From an uncultured Atopobium sp. (GTDB lineage Bacteria > Actinomycetota > Coriobacteriia > Coriobacteriales > Atopobiaceae), in contig CALIZS010000024.1 of the NCBI GenBank assembly GCA_938028565.1, positions 9,763-73,762 of the forward strand: DNA of 64,000 nucleotides, read 5' to 3'. The notes under the pieces are model-generated. The model was not told the origin of the DNA. It worked only from the letters and a program-made list of their open reading frames with translations, and did no database searches. Position 1 is the stretch's first letter, and each line of letters begins with the position of its first letter. Of the stretch, positions 46,692-54,416 are shown in pieces. The position numbers and the translations under genes were made by a program.

Positions 46692-47177
46692 TCAGCTAGA
46701 AGTACTCGCATTGTCCAACCCTATCGAATCCAGCCACTTTTGCGCTTCACTAAAAGTATACGTGCCCTTTACCGCCAGTCCAGGCATTACAAGAGAAGCA
46801 CCGCACTCTCTCTGGTACTCCTCAATCATGTTTCCAAATCCTCCACCGCCATGCGTGCAAAACGGAATGATTGTTTTGCCGCTCAAATCCGTTGCCCGTA
46901 AGAACGAAAGCACCGGAGGAGCAAATGCTCTAAGCCAGTTGGGTGATCCTATAAAGACAGTATCAAAGTCACTGACATGTACATCACTTGGCATAAGCGC
47001 AAGACAAACGCCCTTTTCTATTTGCGCTCTAACCTCTTTTACTGCCGTGTTATACGAGAAAGAATAGGGATCTTGAGGCTTAAGCTCCAACAACTCACCA
47101 TCGGTAATCAGCGCAATATCCTCTGCAAGCCTTCTTGTGATGCCGGAATATGAATAGTACACAATCAAAGGCTTCAT
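46692..47177 (-). CDS. Flavodoxin
   Basis: 161-aa FMN-binding electron carrier of the long-insert flavodoxin_4 type. It starts KPLIVYYSYSGITRRLAEDIA (phosphate loop), has VFIGSPNWLRAFAPPVLSFL near 75 and PFCTHGGGGFGNMIEEY near 105. Ribosome site GTGGAGATTCTTAC. No redox partner is adjacent. It is preceded by a tRNA-like element. Confidence 0.85.
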   Translation of the reverse strand: MKPLIVYYSYSGITRRLAEDIALITDGELLELKPQDPYSFSYNTAVKEVRAQIEKGVCLALMPSDVHVSDFDTVFIGSPNWLRAFAPPVLSFLRATDLSGKTIIPFCTHGGGGFGNMIEEYQRECGASLVMPGLAVKGTYTFSEAQKWLDSIGLDNASTSS

Positions 47178-47245
47178 GTAAGAATCTCCACTACCGGTCG
47201 AGAAGAACGTGCTGTTGCAGCATTACGTCAAAATCTACACTAAAC

Positions 47246-47267
47246 AAAAAGCCGCTCTAAAGCGGCT
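47246..47267 (-). terminator. Terminator after tRNA-like element
   Basis: On the - strand GCCGCT pairs with AGCGGC, followed by TTTTTG. It directly follows the tRNA-like sequence, supporting that element as a transcribed unit. Confidence 0.75.
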
Positions 47268-47270
47268 AAT

Positions 47271-47338
47271 AACAACGGCCAGGATTTGCACCTGGGTCAT
47301 CTCCAACAAGGGCACTGCTAATTGTGCTACACGTTGTT
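47271..47338 (-). tRNA. tRNA-like element, degenerate or atypical
   Basis: On the - strand AACAACG pairs with CGTTGTT, a D-arm GCAC/GTGC with AATTAGCA loop is present, and a T-arm CCAGG TGCAAAT CCTGG is perfect. The anticodon arm between them is only about 16 nt instead of 23, and no standard anticodon stem forms. It may be a tRNA pseudogene, an unusual tRNA, or another small RNA. No anticodon is assigned. Confidence 0.4.
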
Positions 47339-47381
47339 AATGTAATTCTACATCCCTTTAATGTGATGTCAATAAAATAAG

Positions 47382-48080
47382 TTATGACCAGCGCTTTCCG
47401 TCTGGATCTAGATTAGACAACCAATTTATTTCATCCTGAATCTGTTGTCTTGATTCCTCGCTTTGATCCCAATAGCCGCGTCCAACTGAAGTTGGCGCCA
47501 TGTGGGTAAACATCCAGATGTTACCAGGATTTTGAAGTGCAGTTACTATTTCCGGATCACTTACTTTCTCTAATGCAAAATTTTCAAGTTTTCTGACATC
47601 CATAACAACGCGTATATATTTATCTGTATAACGAGGGATGCCTATTGCAGCGACACGTTCGTCCCAATTTGGTGGATGAAGAAAAACTTTTGTACCCGGA
47701 GAAAAATGACGCGTTCCATGAACTATACGTTTATCTTCCCCAATCTTATTTTCATCTCTGACTTCTGCCGTAAGGCACCATACCCATTCTGGAATTTGAG
47801 GTGCCTTTTTAATACATCTAGCAAGTGTTGTATAGAATTTCTCGACATCTACACCAGTCGCAACCTGAGACATCTGTCCGTCAAAAAATCTATTACATTT
47901 CCAAATGCCCTCTTTTAACAAGATGAAATCGCAAGCATAAAACAAGTTCCAGATAACATCCTGAAATGCTCCAATAAGCTTTTTAGGTGGTTTGGGTAAA
48001 TTGGGACAAATTGTTAAGGCATCAGGTTCTAATGGACTTTTAAAAAATGCCTTGCCTTCAAAATAAAAAAACTCTCCAAA
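47382..48080 (-). pseudogene. C-terminal part of a split ATP-grasp-like gene
   Basis: This frame is open from about 48080 and has no ATG; a TTG at 47945 could start a 187-aa fragment without a clear ribosome site. It continues the upstream gene after a frameshift at a T7 run (48065-48071). Residues reading YACDFILLKEGIWKCNRFFDGQMSQ resemble the end of R2K-type ATP-grasp domains. A distinct domain with RIVHGTRHFSPGTKVFLHPP and YIRVVMDVRKLENF follows. Six or nine T instead of seven would join both parts into one protein of about 430 aa. Function unknown. Confidence 0.6.
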
Positions 48081-48675
48081 TCACAGGAATCTCATTACAT
48101 GTAGCTTTTGTTACATATTCCTCAAAGAAAGCCCCACCAGTAAAGTAAGTGCCTTTTGCTTTCTCAAATTTTTTAGCAAGTTCTTTGCCCTCATCTCCAG
48201 AAAAATATCCTATAGCTAGGCTTTCATTCAAATCACTAAGAGGACCATCAGCGTCTCTTATAACATAGACAGTGGGAGGATAGGAGCCATGACCACTTGA
48301 ACCAAAACATGCACCGACATTAATATTCTCAATTTCGTAATCACCTGCAAAAGAATATCCTCCTAATCCCCTTTCCTCAGGACCGAGTACGCGCCAAGAA
48401 TCAGTCAAAAGCCTATACCCTAAAGACAAAAGATCATGCTCTAGGCGTTTGTAATTTTCTTTAGAGGTTGGATGACAGCGAAGAAACGTTGGCATGTCAT
48501 GTCTTAGAGCTTTATCACAAATTAGTTCTTCTCCATTAAGGTATGCCTCGTAATTAAAAAGATGAACATCAAACTGTGGTAACTCTTTGGCTGCCGACCA
48601 TTCGTTATACCAAACAGGATTAACAATATTGGGGTTTTCTACAGAAGATTCGAACAATAGAGCAATTTGCTCCAT
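48058..48675 (-). CDS. N-terminal part of a split ATP-grasp-like gene
   Basis: 205-aa reading frame with ribosome site AAAGGAGGATGGG before its ATG. It shows MEQIALLFESSVENPNIVNPVWYNEW at the start (pre-ATP-grasp-like) and TYFTGGAFFEEYVTKA near 180, where ATP-grasp domains bind nucleotide. It stops at RVFLF right after the T7 run, in the middle of the expected domain, and the next frame continues the fold. It is therefore probably one gene with the 47382-48080 segment, either broken or phase-variable. The family assignment is tentative. Confidence 0.6.
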   Translation of the reverse strand: MEQIALLFESSVENPNIVNPVWYNEWSAAKELPQFDVHLFNYEAYLNGEELICDKALRHDMPTFLRCHPTSKENYKRLEHDLLSLGYRLLTDSWRVLGPEERGLGGYSFAGDYEIENINVGACFGSSGHGSYPPTVYVIRDADGPLSDLNESLAIGYFSGDEGKELAKKFEKAKGTYFTGGAFFEEYVTKATCNEIPVIWRVFLF

Positions 48676-48694
48676 CCCATCCTCCTTTAAAAAA

Positions 48695-48722
48695 TGGCAT
48701 CTCCATGCAATATGAAGATGCC
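48695..48722. terminator. Hairpin between XRE gene and split gene
   Basis: GGCATCT and AGATGCC enclose about 14 nt, with A/T runs on both sides. It lies right before the ribosome site of the split gene on the - strand and may act as terminator or leader hairpin. Confidence 0.45.
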
Positions 48723-48840
48723 AAAAAAGATAATTGGCTCTCTTGAGCCCGCACTATCCAGTACGCAATTTGGTAGCACTATTTTACATCAAATGAGAAA
48801 TACCATGAGATAGTAAACTTAAATAAATCCATGCCAACAA

Positions 48841-48890
48841 AAAACGAGACCGATTCCCGACAAGCAACTGCCCGGGCGTATCTCGTTTTT
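48841..48890 (-). terminator. Terminator of the XRE regulator gene
   Basis: AAAACGAGA and TCTCGTTTT arms enclose an inner CCGGGC-containing part. On the - strand it ends in T's about 25 bp past the stop. Confidence 0.65.
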
Positions 48891-48915
48891 AGTCAGTCTA
48901 TGTAATCGTTAGCGC

Positions 48916-49659
48916 TTAGTCAAACCAGATCTTCACGACGTCACCGTCTGCAGATGTAATATCCACAAGTGTGCCACTCTCGCCAGTCTTTGCGGCATCC
49001 ATAAGTGCATCAAGATTGATGTTAGAGAGCTGCTCCTGAGTTTCCTGATTAAGGTAGTTTCCGCTGACCTGAATTCCCGAATTCAAAACAAACTTTGCCA
49101 GGCCCAGAGGCACACACATATCAACAACGTCGCCGTCGTCAGAGACTACATACAAGTGCAGGCCGTGTTTTGCAGAGCCGTTTCCAAGGCGGACGCCCTT
49201 CTTCTTGCTACCGTCAGCCTCGTCGTTCTTCTCGACTTTTACCATACTCTTGCCAAAAAGCTTACCAAAGCTGAAACCTGAAGACTGAGTAGCAATACCC
49301 TGGTTGACCTGCTCTGTAGGCTCTTCTACGATCTCTGCGGGCTCGTCAGACGCAACAGAAACAACCTCAGTAGCACGCTCCCTAGCAGCAGCGCTCTCCT
49401 GGGCAGCAGCGCTCTCCTGGGCAGCAGAGCTCTCCTGAGCGGAAGCGCTTGCGCCACTCAAAAGCTCGTCAACAGACACACCAAGGAAGCGTGCAAGATC
49501 TGGCAACAGCGAGATATCCGGGTAGTTAATGTCGTTCTCCCACTTGCTCACCGCCTGCGGGCTCACGTTCAGCTCTTTTGCCAGGCGCTCCTGCGTTGCA
49601 GTTCTAGCCAAACGAAGACGTGCAATACGACGACCAAGGGTCTCAGATGAAGTAGTCAT
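48916..49659 (-). CDS. XRE-family transcriptional regulator with Ala/Glu repeat linker
   Basis: 247-aa protein. A classic HTH_3 lies at residues 8-62 (LGRRIARLRLARTATQERLAKELNVSPQAVSKWENDINYPDISLL). A linker of SAAQESAAAQES repeats and an acidic stretch spans 75-130. The C-terminal part (about 145-247) has FSFGKLFGKSMVKVEKND and repeated beta-like segments, ending DVVKIWFD, of no named family. Start 49659 follows AAGGAGCAAC. An inverted repeat between this and the divergent gene may be its operator. Confidence 0.83.
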   Translation of the reverse strand: MTTSSETLGRRIARLRLARTATQERLAKELNVSPQAVSKWENDINYPDISLLPDLARFLGVSVDELLSGASASAQESSAAQESAAAQESAAARERATEVVSVASDEPAEIVEEPTEQVNQGIATQSSGFSFGKLFGKSMVKVEKNDEADGSKKKGVRLGNGSAKHGLHLYVVSDDGDVVDMCVPLGLAKFVLNSGIQVSGNYLNQETQEQLSNINLDALMDAAKTGESGTLVDITSADGDVVKIWFD

Positions 49660-49680
49660 AGTTGCTCCTTTTCTCAACTT

Positions 49681-49733
49681 ATTATTACTGAAATAGCTTG
49701 CGGGCCGCTGATTTCACTATGAGTCGTAATAAT
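49681..49733. promoter_or_regulatory. Dyad in the XRE divergent region
   Basis: ATTATTAC at 49681 and GTAATAAT at 49726 are inverted, with TGAAAT and ATTTCA between them. Further on, GTTGAGT (49755, 49798) and ACTCAAC (49786) form a second cluster. These could be operators for the XRE protein. Confidence 0.4.
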
Positions 49734-49907
49734 ACGTTCAACAAGAACGCATCAGTTGAGTTGGGTATCGCAACGGTTTCCGACCACTCAACAGCAGGTT
49801 GAGTTCGCAGGTAAACTATGCTTTTTGACCGAAATTTACTTGCCCTAAAATCATCCTCCCTCTACCATTTAAACAAGAAACTTTTGATGTTTTAGAAAGG
49901 TCTGTCT

Positions 49908-50297
49908 ATGGCTGGCGAGAAGAACTGGGTGTTCTGGACCAGTGGTGCGCATATTGTTTCTGGTTTTGAGCAATGCGCTACAAACGGTTTTGTTGGCGTT
50001 GACGCAGATGGTGTCGTGTACCTCTTTGATAACAATCAAAATGTCTTTGCTTCGGCTCATGCTTCAGATATTGAGGGAACCGTCAGTAGCTGGAGAGTCA
50101 CCTGGCTTACCATTGATGATAAAAGATATGTCCTAGAGTTTGTTCCTCTTGCAGATAAGATTGCTCCTCGCCTGATTTTTGGAGCCATAAGCAATGTGTT
50201 TATGCAAGAGCTCCATCATGGAGACCAGGAGAAGGTCCCACGAGAACTCCTCGAAGACTTCAAGATTGCATTTGAGAACGCTAAACATAAGCGCTAA
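49908..50297 (+). CDS. Hypothetical protein, 129 aa
   Basis: No family recognised. The product is soluble, with aromatic beta-type segments (NWVFWTSGAHIVSG, GVVYLFDNNQNVF) and an amphipathic C-terminal helix. Ribosome site GAAAGGTCTGTCT. It is divergent from the XRE gene and may be under its control. A GGCGAGAA octamer overlaps codons 3-5. Confidence 0.6.
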   Translation: MAGEKNWVFWTSGAHIVSGFEQCATNGFVGVDADGVVYLFDNNQNVFASAHASDIEGTVSSWRVTWLTIDDKRYVLEFVPLADKIAPRLIFGAISNVFMQELHHGDQEKVPRELLEDFKIAFENAKHKR

Positions 50298-50301
50298 CAA
50301 A

Positions 50302-50484
50302 CTAATTTTCTGAATTATTCATATCCTTGCGAATAAGCTCTTTGATGTAGCTTGAACGGTTCTCTTTACCTTCCAAGAACTCTATTAAATCGCTATCGCT
50401 TGGATATAGATTAAACATAATTGCCTTTACGTTATTCTTTCGATATTTAGCGCTGGCCCTTTTCTGTGCTTCACTAGTAGCCAT
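50302..50484 (-). CDS. Small RHH/Arc-like protein
   Basis: 60-aa protein: MATSEAQKRASAKYRKNN, VKAIMFNLYPSDSDLIEFL and RSSYIKELIRKDM follow the strand-helix-helix pattern of ribbon-helix-helix antitoxins or repressors found on mobile elements. The ATG at 50484 follows AGAAAGGCATCCATT. No toxin gene adjoins it. It is convergent with the 129-aa gene and abuts the CRISPR array. Confidence 0.6.
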   Translation of the reverse strand: MATSEAQKRASAKYRKNNVKAIMFNLYPSDSDLIEFLEGKENRSSYIKELIRKDMNNSEN

Positions 50485-50601
50485 AATGGATGCCTTTCTT
50501 ATATACTTTTCTAAATATAAGCTGATGTAACAACACACGCTATTAATCATATATTTAATTTTATAATAACCCTAGTTTTTAATAAAATTCACTGCGACTA
50601 T

Positions 50602-52947
50602 ATCTTGATTACCATACGATCTCCCAGGTAGTAAAATAACAAAAACGGGGAAGATGAATTTATCATCGTCTTGATTACCGTACGATCTCCCAGGTAGTAA
50701 AATCGTCAATTACGCAATCCGTGAACGAGGCTGGTCTTGATTACCGTACGATCTCCCAAGTAGTAAAATTGGCAAATGTGGCAGCGAACGCAGCACAGGG
50801 TCTTGATTACCGTACGATCTCCCAGGTAGTAAAATATTGCTCAGGCATACCGTGAGAGCCTACAGGTCTTGATTACCGTACGATCTCCCATGTAGTAAAA
50901 TTGCTGTCCACTGACTACCGCCGCCGTTATCGTCTTGATTACCGTACGATCTCCCAGGTAGTAAAATAGGAAGCTGAAGACGCAATAAAGGGTTATAGTC
51001 TTGATTACCGTACGATCTCCCAGGTAGTAAAATTATGGATCTGCAGTAATTGTTAGCTTGATGGTCTTGATTACCGTACGATCTCCCAGGTAGTAAAATT
51101 CTCAGGGTCATGAATAACAATCGCCAGCTGTCTTGATTACCGCACGATCTCCCAGGTAGTAAAATACTGATCGAACTTGGATTCCATTAGATGATGTCTT
51201 GATTACCGTACGATCTCCCAGGTAGTAAAATATTAGTGACATCTGCAATTACTCCAAGGCTGTCTTGATTACCGTACGATCTCCCAGGTAGTAAAATTAT
51301 CGTTCTTAACCATAGTGGAAGTATCAATGTCTTGATTACCGTACGATCTCCCAGGTAGTAAAATCTGTGTTGCTGCCTGCAGATCTGCACCGCTGTCTTG
51401 ATTACCGTACGATCTCCCAGGTAGTAAAATTAGCCATCAGTCTGATACATCTTCATGATGGTCTTGATTACCGTACGATCTCCCAGGTAGTAAAATTGCA
51501 TCAATGGTGCTCTGAGCCTCTGTGAGGTCTTGATTACCGTACGATCTCCCAGGTAGTAAAATACCCTTGCGAAGTTTAAGACGCGCCCAAGTGTCTTGAT
51601 TACCGTACGATCTCCCAGGTAGTAAAATTTGAGAAGTTCAACCAGCTAAAGCACGAGAGTCTTGATTACCGTACGATCTCCCAGGTAGTAAAATGCCATC
51701 GACCGTATCACTGAGGAGTGCGGAGTCTTGATTACCGTACGATCTCCCAGGTAGTAAAATGTGACGTTGGAAGACCGTCAATACCAGTTGGTCTTGATTA
51801 CCGTACGATCTCCCAGGTAGTAAAATTGTAGAACCGTTAGACCACGAACTAAGCATGTCTTGATTACCGTACGATCTCCCAGGTAGTAAAATTGCTCCCT
51901 GGACGTTAATAGTCACGTCACTATCTTGATTACCGTACGATCTCCCAGGTAGTAAAATTCAATACCCACAAGCTATAGCGCGACTTGGGTCTTGATTACC
52001 GTACGATCTCCCAGGTAGTAAAATAAAAACTACGTTCTAAAAACCTCCATTCTCGTCTTGATTACCGTACGATCTCCCAGGTAGTAAAATCCAAAATCAG
52101 GCATATTGTCGTTGAGGTATGTCTTGATTACCGTACGATCTCCCAGGTAGAAAAGTCAGCAAAGGAATTGCCTGCCTCGTTGGTGTCTTGATTACCGTAC
52201 GATCTCCCAGGTAGTAAAATCTGCTCCCGTTCCATAAACACGCATTACAGGGTCTTGATTACCGTACGATCTCCCAGGTAGTAAAATTTCATTCTGTAGG
52301 TAATTTAGCCAGTCACTGTCTTGATTACCGTACGATCTCCCAGGTAGTAAAATTTCATTCTGTAGGTAGTTTAGCCAGTTATTGTCTTGATTACCGTACG
52401 ATCTCCCAGGTAGTAAAATCCAAAAGTCAAGGGCTCTGCCCTTATACCTGTCTTGATTACCGTACGATCTCCCAGGTAGTAAAATACTCGGCAATAACAT
52501 GGCAACAACCGAGAGGTCTTGATTACCGTACGATCTCCCAGGTAGTAAAATGAGACGTGTGCTGCAGCAAAACGATTCGCAGTCTTGATTACCGTACGAT
52601 CTCCCAGGTAGTAAAATTTCATTCTGTAGGTAGGTTAACCAGTCATTGTCTTGATTACCGTACGATCTCCCAGGTAGTAAAATCCTTAAATAAACGTGTC
52701 TCTTAGATTGACCGTCTTGATTACCGTACGATCTCCCAGGTAGTAAAATGGGTCTACCAATTTTTACTACCCCCTACCAGTCTTGATTACCGTACGATCT
52801 CCCAGGTAGTAAAATTTGTTGTACGTATAGCGAAAACGCTACATAGTCTTGATTACCGTACGATCTCCCAGGTAGTAAAATGTTTTGCTTGCAGCCAACC
52901 AGCGCATAGATGTCTTGATTACCGTACGATCTCCCAGGTAGTAAAAT
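50602..52947 (+). CRISPR. Type II-C CRISPR array, 36 repeats and 35 spacers
   Basis: The 36-nt repeat begins GTCTTGATTACCGTACGATC and ends TCCCAGGTAGTAAAAT. Repeat starts counted by hand run from 50602 to 52912 at a 66-bp period; spacers are 30 nt except 31-nt ones after 51262 and 52185 and a shortened unit at 52121-52184. The first repeat (50602) has A at position 1 and CATACG; 50734 has CCAAG; 50866 has CCATG; 51130 has CGCACG; 51923 has A at position 1; 52121 has a damaged 3' end. Transcription on the + strand is inferred from the predicted tracrRNA anti-repeat on the - strand. Three spacers (52288, 52354, 52618) are near-identical. Confidence 0.98.
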
Positions 52948-53049
52948 ACCAAGCCCTTGTTTTCCTTGTTTAACAGGGAATTCAGGGGCTTAGTATTTTG
53001 AAAACTATACAAATTTCTCCAAAAAATTCACGATAGTTGATATAATTTA
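52948..53049. other. A/T-rich flank of the array
   Basis: The segment starts with an imperfect hairpin (AAGCCCTTG ... CAGGGGCTT, 52951-52990) and continues as A/T-rich DNA to the tracrRNA end. It is a candidate leader, or an array terminator given the + strand transcription inferred here. Confidence 0.4.
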
Positions 53050-53155
53050 TAAAAACTAGCCCGGGTTGCCCCGGGCTTCGTTTGCGGCTCAAGCATAAAA
53101 ATGCTTGGCCTTGTCTAGATCCGTACGATCTCCCAGAAAGTATGAATCAAAACAT
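53050..53155 (-). ncRNA. Predicted tracrRNA
   Basis: On the - strand CTGGGAGATCGTACGG (53136-53121) is exactly complementary to the repeat's central 16 nt. ATCTAGAC (53120-53113) then pairs with the repeat's 5' GTCTTGAT with one mismatch, leaving a bulge between. AAGG and a hairpin AAGCAT/ATGCTT follow, then a strong AGCCCGGG/CCCGGGCT stem and TTTTTATAA. A TACAAT -10 (53167-53162) gives a likely 5' end near 53155. The ends are predictions. Confidence 0.85.
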
Positions 53156-53196
53156 ATGCATATTGTATCAGAAAGCTTCTTATTAAGAGGTGAATC

Positions 53197-54087
53197 GTGC
53201 AATACTCAATAGCAATTCGGTCAGCGGCATATTTATCCTGTAAGCACTCTCAACTTCAAATTGATAGACATGAAGAAGGAATTATTACTGTCCCTATAGA
53301 AGATATAGGGATGATTACCATTGATCATCCTGCAGTTGCCATTACAGAAAGACTTATAACAGAAATTAGCAAAAATAAAGCAAGTATTTTATGTTGTGGA
53401 ACTAATCATATTCCAGAGGCGATTATTCTTCCCCTCGTAGGTAATTGCCGGCAAAACGAGTTAATCAGTCTTCAATTTAATGTGAAGAAGCCTTTACAAA
53501 AGCAACAATGGAAATCGATTGTTTCTGCCAAAATTTATAACCAGTCACTCTGTTTAGAATATTTAAACCTTCCATTTCATTCGGTTCGAAAACTAATTGA
53601 TAAGATACAATCCGATGATGCGACTAACCGAGAAGCTGTAGCGGCTCAGGCTTACTTCAAAATTTTAATTACGGATGGATCACGACGAGATAGCAACTGG
53701 ACCCCTTCTTTAGACTATGGCTATTCGATTATTAGATCTGCAATCATTCAATCATTGATTGCCCATGGATTAATGCCTTCAAAAGGTATTCACCACAATA
53801 GTATTGAAAATGCATTCAATTTAGCGGACGATCTTATCGAGCCATTTAGGCCAGTCGTAGATTTTTATATTGCGTCGTATAAATTAAATGCAGAATTGTC
53901 CCATGAAATTAAAATATCTTTATCTAAGGTTTTAGAGCTTTGTGTTCATCATAACGGAAGAAAAATTTCCGTAAGACAGTCAATAGACGAGTTAATTGAA
54001 TCCTTAATTAGAAGTATGAAGGAAGGAGATTCTTCCGTTCTTTCATGTCCTTCTCTTTTACCCATTGAATTGATTACTTTTGAATAA
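53197..54087 (+). CDS. cas1: CRISPR-associated endonuclease Cas1 (type II)
   Basis: 296-aa integrase subunit for spacer acquisition. Metal-ligand positions are visible at Glu146 (NREAVAAQAYF), His199/200 (SKGIHHNSIENAFNLADD) and Glu215 (DLIEPFRPVVDFY). GTG start at 53197 follows AAGAGGTGAATC. cas2 follows after 8 bp. A/T content is much higher than in the housekeeping genes, as for the whole cas block. Confidence 0.96.
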   Translation: MQYSIAIRSAAYLSCKHSQLQIDRHEEGIITVPIEDIGMITIDHPAVAITERLITEISKNKASILCCGTNHIPEAIILPLVGNCRQNELISLQFNVKKPLQKQQWKSIVSAKIYNQSLCLEYLNLPFHSVRKLIDKIQSDDATNREAVAAQAYFKILITDGSRRDSNWTPSLDYGYSIIRSAIIQSLIAHGLMPSKGIHHNSIENAFNLADDLIEPFRPVVDFYIASYKLNAELSHEIKISLSKVLELCVHHNGRKISVRQSIDELIESLIRSMKEGDSSVLSCPSLLPIELITFE

Positions 54088-54095
54088 GGAGAAAA

Positions 54096-54416
54096 ATGAG
54101 AGTCATGAGATTACTAATTATGTTTGACTTACCAACCAAAACCCAATCTGATAAAAAGGCATACCATGAGTTTCATAAGTTCCTGGTTAGCTCTGGCTGG
54201 ATAATGGAGCAGTTTAGCGTCTATAGCAGAATAACTTTAGGTACTGAAAACACAAATAGCCATCTCTCAAGAGTAAATAAAAATCTTCCTCCCAAAGGAT
54301 GTGTAACTGTTCTCGAACTTACTGAGAAACAATACACAGGAAGGAAGATTCTAATCAACTCCACGAAAAGAGAAGGGTTATCTTATAATCCAGCTCAACT
54401 CTCACTAGAGTTTTGA
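54096..54416 (+). CDS. cas2: CRISPR-associated protein Cas2
   Basis: 106-aa partner of Cas1 in the integration complex. Ferredoxin-like fold with LLIMFDLPTKTQSDKKAYHEFHKFL at the start (metal Asp) and GWIMEQFSVYSRITL. Ribosome site AAGGAGAAAA. Its 3' end overlaps the convergent cas9 3' end by 22 bp. Confidence 0.95.
   Translation: MRVMRLLIMFDLPTKTQSDKKAYHEFHKFLVSSGWIMEQFSVYSRITLGTENTNSHLSRVNKNLPPKGCVTVLELTEKQYTGRKILINSTKREGLSYNPAQLSLEF

Noticed and set aside
47382..47945. Independent 187-aa protein starting at TTG 47945
   Set aside because: The frame is open well upstream without a start or ribosome site and reads as the continuation of the upstream gene after a T7 frameshift.
50860..52622. 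Repetitive open frames inside the CRISPR array, with LLPGRSYGNQD repeats
   Set aside because: They are translations of repeats and spacers; they have no ribosome sites and break at spacer boundaries.
52948..53049. A tracrRNA on the + strand next to the array
   Set aside because: Reading the anti-repeat on + leads straight into cas1 without a terminator, while the - strand gives hairpins and a U-run.
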